Shown piece by piece: positions 6,576-9,175 of a stretch of DNA of 9,175 bases; positions within the stretch are counted from its first letter, which is position 1, and every line of letters starts with the position of its first letter. Position numbers and translations under genes: made by a program. The notes beneath the pieces were generated by a model. The model was not told where the DNA came from. It searched no databases and was given only the letters and a program-made list of their open reading frames with translations. The DNA lies in NCBI GenBank assembly GCA_050287105.1, contig JBNKBG010000091.1, positions 1-9,175 on the forward strand, in the 5' to 3' direction. Origin of the DNA: JAPHTQ01 sp050287105 (GTDB lineage Bacteria > Pseudomonadota > Gammaproteobacteria > Thiohalomonadales > Thiohalomonadaceae).

Positions 6576-8029
6576 GTTGGTTTAACGCCATCAGTCAGCG
6601 CCCGTCACAGGCCGCCATGCTGGTGACGGGCTTCAGCCTGTTGCTGCATCTGCTGGTGATGGGCGGGATCGATCTGGGCGTGGATGAGGCCCACTACGCG
6701 CTCTACGCTCAGTTCCTCGACTGGAGCTACTTTGATCACCCGCCGATGGTGGGGTGGTTGCAGGCGCTGGTGTTGCCGATCTCCGAGAGTGAATTTGCCC
6801 TGCGCCTGTGGCCGCTATTGCTGAGCGCACTGGCCAGTTGGTTGCTCTATCGTCTGACCCGGGAGCTGTTCCCGCAGGCGCCAGCATGGACCCCCTTGGC
6901 GGCGTTGTTGTTGCTCCATTCGGCACTGATGTTCCAGTTGCTGGGCGTGGGGATGGTGCCGGAGATGCCGCTACTGGTGGCTGGACTCGCCAGCACGTGG
7001 TTGCTGTGGCGGGCAGTGCAGGGGAATAGCTGGCGCGACTGGCTGCTGTTCGGTGTGGCGTTGGGGTTGGCCGGATTATCCAAGTATACCGCGGTGACCC
7101 TCGCCATCGGTGTGGCGTGGTTTCTGTTCGTCCATGCGGGCTGGCGCAGCCTGCTTAATCCGCGCCTGTGGCTCGCTGCCCTTGCCGCCGTGGTGATGGT
7201 GCTGCCGGTGTTTTACTGGAACAGCCAGCACGACTGGATATCCTTCGCCTATCAACTGGGTCACGGCCTGCCGGAGCGTGCCTGGTCGTTGCGCCGTTTT
7301 GCCCTGGCCCTCGCCGGACAACTTCTTACCTACGGTCCGGCGGTGGTGATCTTTGGCGTCGCTGCGCTGATCGCTTATCTGCGACGTGGTGAAGCAGCGG
7401 CGCAGTTGCTGATCGCCATGATCGTGCCGCTGTTTTTACTGCTGCTGTGGGGGGCGGGCAGGGAAGAGACGCTGCCCCACTGGAGTCTGCTGGGCTGGGC
7501 CCTGTCGACACCGTTAGCCGCGCTCTGGATCGGAGAACGACTGAATCGTCGCTGGTTGCGGAACACCGCGGCGGTTTCTGCGGTCTACTCGCTGCTGTTT
7601 ATCCTGCTGGCACATCTGATGTTATTTGCGCCACAGTGGGTTCCGTTTAAGCCTCTCAAGCATCCCCTGGGTGATATGCTCGGTTGGCGTGAGGCCGCAC
7701 AACATGCGCTGCTGTTACAAAGCCAGCATCCACAGAGCGTTATCTATCTGGGCAACTGGGCCAGCGCCAGCCGCATTGCCTGGTATGCGCGTCCGGCCAC
7801 GGTAAAGGTGGCGGATCAGCGTTACGATCAGTTCGATATCTGGTACGGTTCACCTGATGCCGCCGATATTGCACTGTTAATTGTTCCTGATTATCTGCAT
7901 GGACGTGATCAGTTGAATGGCGTGGGGCATTTTGCCCATTGCGCCGCTCAGGATGAGTATGAGTTTCAGCTGACCGGTACACCTGTGCACCGGTTTAATT
8001 ATTATCTTTGCCGCGGATACCATGGATAA
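6572..8029 (+). CDS. Membrane glycosyltransferase, GT39/GT83-like (second of a tandem pair)
   Basis: This 485-residue GT-C membrane protein is a diverged paralog of the preceding gene, and the two line up almost residue for residue in the first half. It has VDEAHYALY (37-45, acidic pair D38-E39), YFDHPP (53-58), VPE (129-131, where the neighbour has TPD), LSKYTAV (169-175, K171 in both), WNSQHDWISFAYQLGHG (216-232), LPHW (301-304) in place of ANWP, and DQRYDQFDIW (415-424). Hydrophobic segments run to about residue 353, then a soluble, probably periplasmic tail. Its start codon overlaps the stop of the previous gene (ATGA), with little Shine-Dalgarno, so it is probably translated by coupling. 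Known family chemistry suggests transfer from a polyprenyl-phosphate sugar. Divergence in the TPD/VPE and NWP/HW motifs suggests a different donor or acceptor from its neighbour, which is inference. Confidence 0.88.
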   Translation: MSWFNAISQRPSQAAMLVTGFSLLLHLLVMGGIDLGVDEAHYALYAQFLDWSYFDHPPMVGWLQALVLPISESEFALRLWPLLLSALASWLLYRLTRELFPQAPAWTPLAALLLLHSALMFQLLGVGMVPEMPLLVAGLASTWLLWRAVQGNSWRDWLLFGVALGLAGLSKYTAVTLAIGVAWFLFVHAGWRSLLNPRLWLAALAAVVMVLPVFYWNSQHDWISFAYQLGHGLPERAWSLRRFALALAGQLLTYGPAVVIFGVAALIAYLRRGEAAAQLLIAMIVPLFLLLLWGAGREETLPHWSLLGWALSTPLAALWIGERLNRRWLRNTAAVSAVYSLLFILLAHLMLFAPQWVPFKPLKHPLGDMLGWREAAQHALLLQSQHPQSVIYLGNWASASRIAWYARPATVKVADQRYDQFDIWYGSPDAADIALLIVPDYLHGRDQLNGVGHFAHCAAQDEYEFQLTGTPVHRFNYYLCRGYHG

Positions 8030-9175
8030 CCAACAACAAAATTTTGCCGAAATCGTGCGCTCGCCATGGAACTGGGGTGTGCTGCTGGTTCTGTCACTGA
8101 CAGCCCTGCTGGTCTATCTCTTTGATGCCAATCTCTCGCTGTTTCATCTCTTCAACGGCCTGAGTCGCTACAGCGGAAGCTGGCTGTGGGCGAATATCAC
8201 CACCTTCGGTGATTCGCTGGTGATCTTCTCCCTGGCTCTGCTGTTGGTGGAACGGCGTCCCATGCTGATCTGGGTACTGATGTTTTCAGGTATCGTCAGT
8301 ATGTTGCTGGTACATGGCCTGAAGGAGTGGGCACTGGTGATGCGTCCCCCCGGCACACTACAGCCGGATGAGTTGATTGTGATCGGCAGGGCATTACGTG
8401 CGGTCTCTTTTCCCTCCGGCCATACCACGGCTGCCTTCAGTATGGTGGCGTTGCTGGTAATGCAGCGTTCCACGGCGATGCACTGGAAAATATTGTTGCT
8501 GCTTGCGGCAACGCTGGTAGGGATCTCACGTATGGCGGTGGGCGTACATTGGCCCTTCGACGTGCTTGGTGGCGCATTGATCGGCTGGACTTCCGTGCTC
8601 TTTGCCTACTATGTCGCGCCGCGTTTTGAATGGGGTGTCTCCGATTCCGGGCAGCGTTTCTTCACCGTGTTGCTACTGTTCGCGGCGATTACCCTGTTGT
8701 TCTTTCACCAAAGTGGTTACACCCAGGCGCGCTGGCTGGAGATGGGCATTGGCCTGGCCTGCATAGTGGCCTCCTTTCGTAACGTACGTACACTGTTTGC
8801 GCGAAAAAGCGCCGTGGAAGTGGCACAGGAGTCGGAAAGTGGTGAGGAAATAGCAAAAGGTTCGCCGCTGGGTGTCCTGGTGCGTATTGTGGTGACGCTG
8901 CTTATCCTGGGTCTGATCTTCCGTTCGGTGGAGCTGGACAGGGTTCTGGACCACGTTAAGGATATCGTGCCGCGTCTATTAGTGCTGGGGATTATCTTCC
9001 AGCTGTTGAGCACGACGCTGGCCGCCTACCGGTGGTTTCTGGTGATGAAACCGCTCGGGTATGGTCACGAATTTGGTTTCTATCTGCGCAGCTATTTCAA
9101 AGGCGCTTTTTTCAATCAGGGATTACCCACCAGCATTGGCGGAGATGCTATTCGTGTGATTGATGTGGCGCGTAT
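8022..9175 (+). CDS. PAP2 lipid phosphatase fused to an LPG_synthase_TM/UPF0104 flippase-like domain (runs off the right edge)
   Basis: The frame is open from the ATG at 8022 to the window end: 384 codons, no stop. Residues 1-200 form a PAP2 phosphatase with all three catalytic motifs: K-x6-RP (K101, R108, P109), PSGH (131-134) and SR-x5-H-x3-D (S169, R170, H176, D180). About six membrane helices place these motifs on the periplasmic side. Two further hydrophobic segments (about 213-229 and 237-252) and a charged linker (256-283, RKSAVEVAQESESGEE) precede a second domain. That domain has segments near 284-300 and 317-335, then AAYRWFLVMKPLGYG and FKGAFFNQGLPTSIGGDAIR (359-378), the hallmark of the LPG_synthase_TM/UPF0104 family related to the MprF flippase region. 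PAP2 enzymes dephosphorylate lipids such as undecaprenyl pyrophosphate or phosphatidylglycerol phosphate. It overlaps the upstream glycosyltransferase by 8 bases, implying one operon. The C-terminal part and any third domain are not visible. Confidence 0.88.
   Translation, partial: MDNQQQNFAEIVRSPWNWGVLLVLSLTALLVYLFDANLSLFHLFNGLSRYSGSWLWANITTFGDSLVIFSLALLLVERRPMLIWVLMFSGIVSMLLVHGLKEWALVMRPPGTLQPDELIVIGRALRAVSFPSGHTTAAFSMVALLVMQRSTAMHWKILLLLAATLVGISRMAVGVHWPFDVLGGALIGWTSVLFAYYVAPRFEWGVSDSGQRFFTVLLLFAAITLLFFHQSGYTQARWLEMGIGLACIVASFRNVRTLFARKSAVEVAQESESGEEIAKGSPLGVLVRIVVTLLILGLIFRSVELDRVLDHVKDIVPRLLVLGIIFQLLSTTLAAYRWFLVMKPLGYGHEFGFYLRSYFKGAFFNQGLPTSIGGDAIRVIDVAR

Noticed and set aside
1..9175. 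tRNA or rRNA genes, CRISPR arrays, insertion sequences
   Set aside because: No cloverleaf-like sequence, regular spaced repeats, transposase frame or terminal inverted repeats were recognised by reading. The only notable palindromes are those listed.

Overview
The window looks like a chromosomal segment of a GC-rich gammaproteobacterium. The backbone is divergent metG and apbC (mrp), with dcd downstream of apbC. I recall this metG/apbC/dcd order from Pseudomonas and the metG/mrp part from E. coli. The Dcd protein is the Pseudomonas-like 188-residue form. The genus cannot be fixed from this sequence alone.

Left part, minus strand: metG (968-3019) is followed by a perfect 12-bp hairpin and then a hipBA-type toxin-antitoxin module. 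hipB (366-716) overlaps hipA, which runs off the left edge with only its first 124 codons present. The 251-bp gap between metG and hipB is AT-rich near its middle. It holds a good sigma70-type promoter firing towards hipB, with one dyad on each side that could be autoregulatory operators.

Centre, plus strand: apbC (3243-4337) has its own strong-looking promoter in the metG/apbC gap and ends at a textbook intrinsic terminator. dcd (4433-4999) begins only 22 bases after the terminator's T-tract.

Right part, plus strand: three genes are tightly packed after dcd. Two are tandem, colinear paralogs of GT39/GT83-like integral membrane glycosyltransferases (5052-6575 and 6572-8029), which overlap by 4 bases. 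The third (8022 to beyond the window end) overlaps the second glycosyltransferase by 8 bases. It encodes a fusion of a PAP2 lipid phosphatase with an intact catalytic triad to an LPG_synthase_TM/UPF0104 flippase-like domain. This third gene is open at the right edge.

The most interesting system is this last cassette. Enzymes of the GT39/GT83 fold usually use polyprenyl-phosphate sugars on the periplasmic face. PAP2 enzymes remove phosphate from lipids such as undecaprenyl pyrophosphate on the same face, and the UPF0104/MprF-type domain is associated with lipid translocation. Together they suggest an envelope glycan or lipid-modification pathway in which sugar transfer, lipid dephosphorylation and lipid movement are genetically and partly physically linked. 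The sugar, the acceptor and the lipid are unknown.
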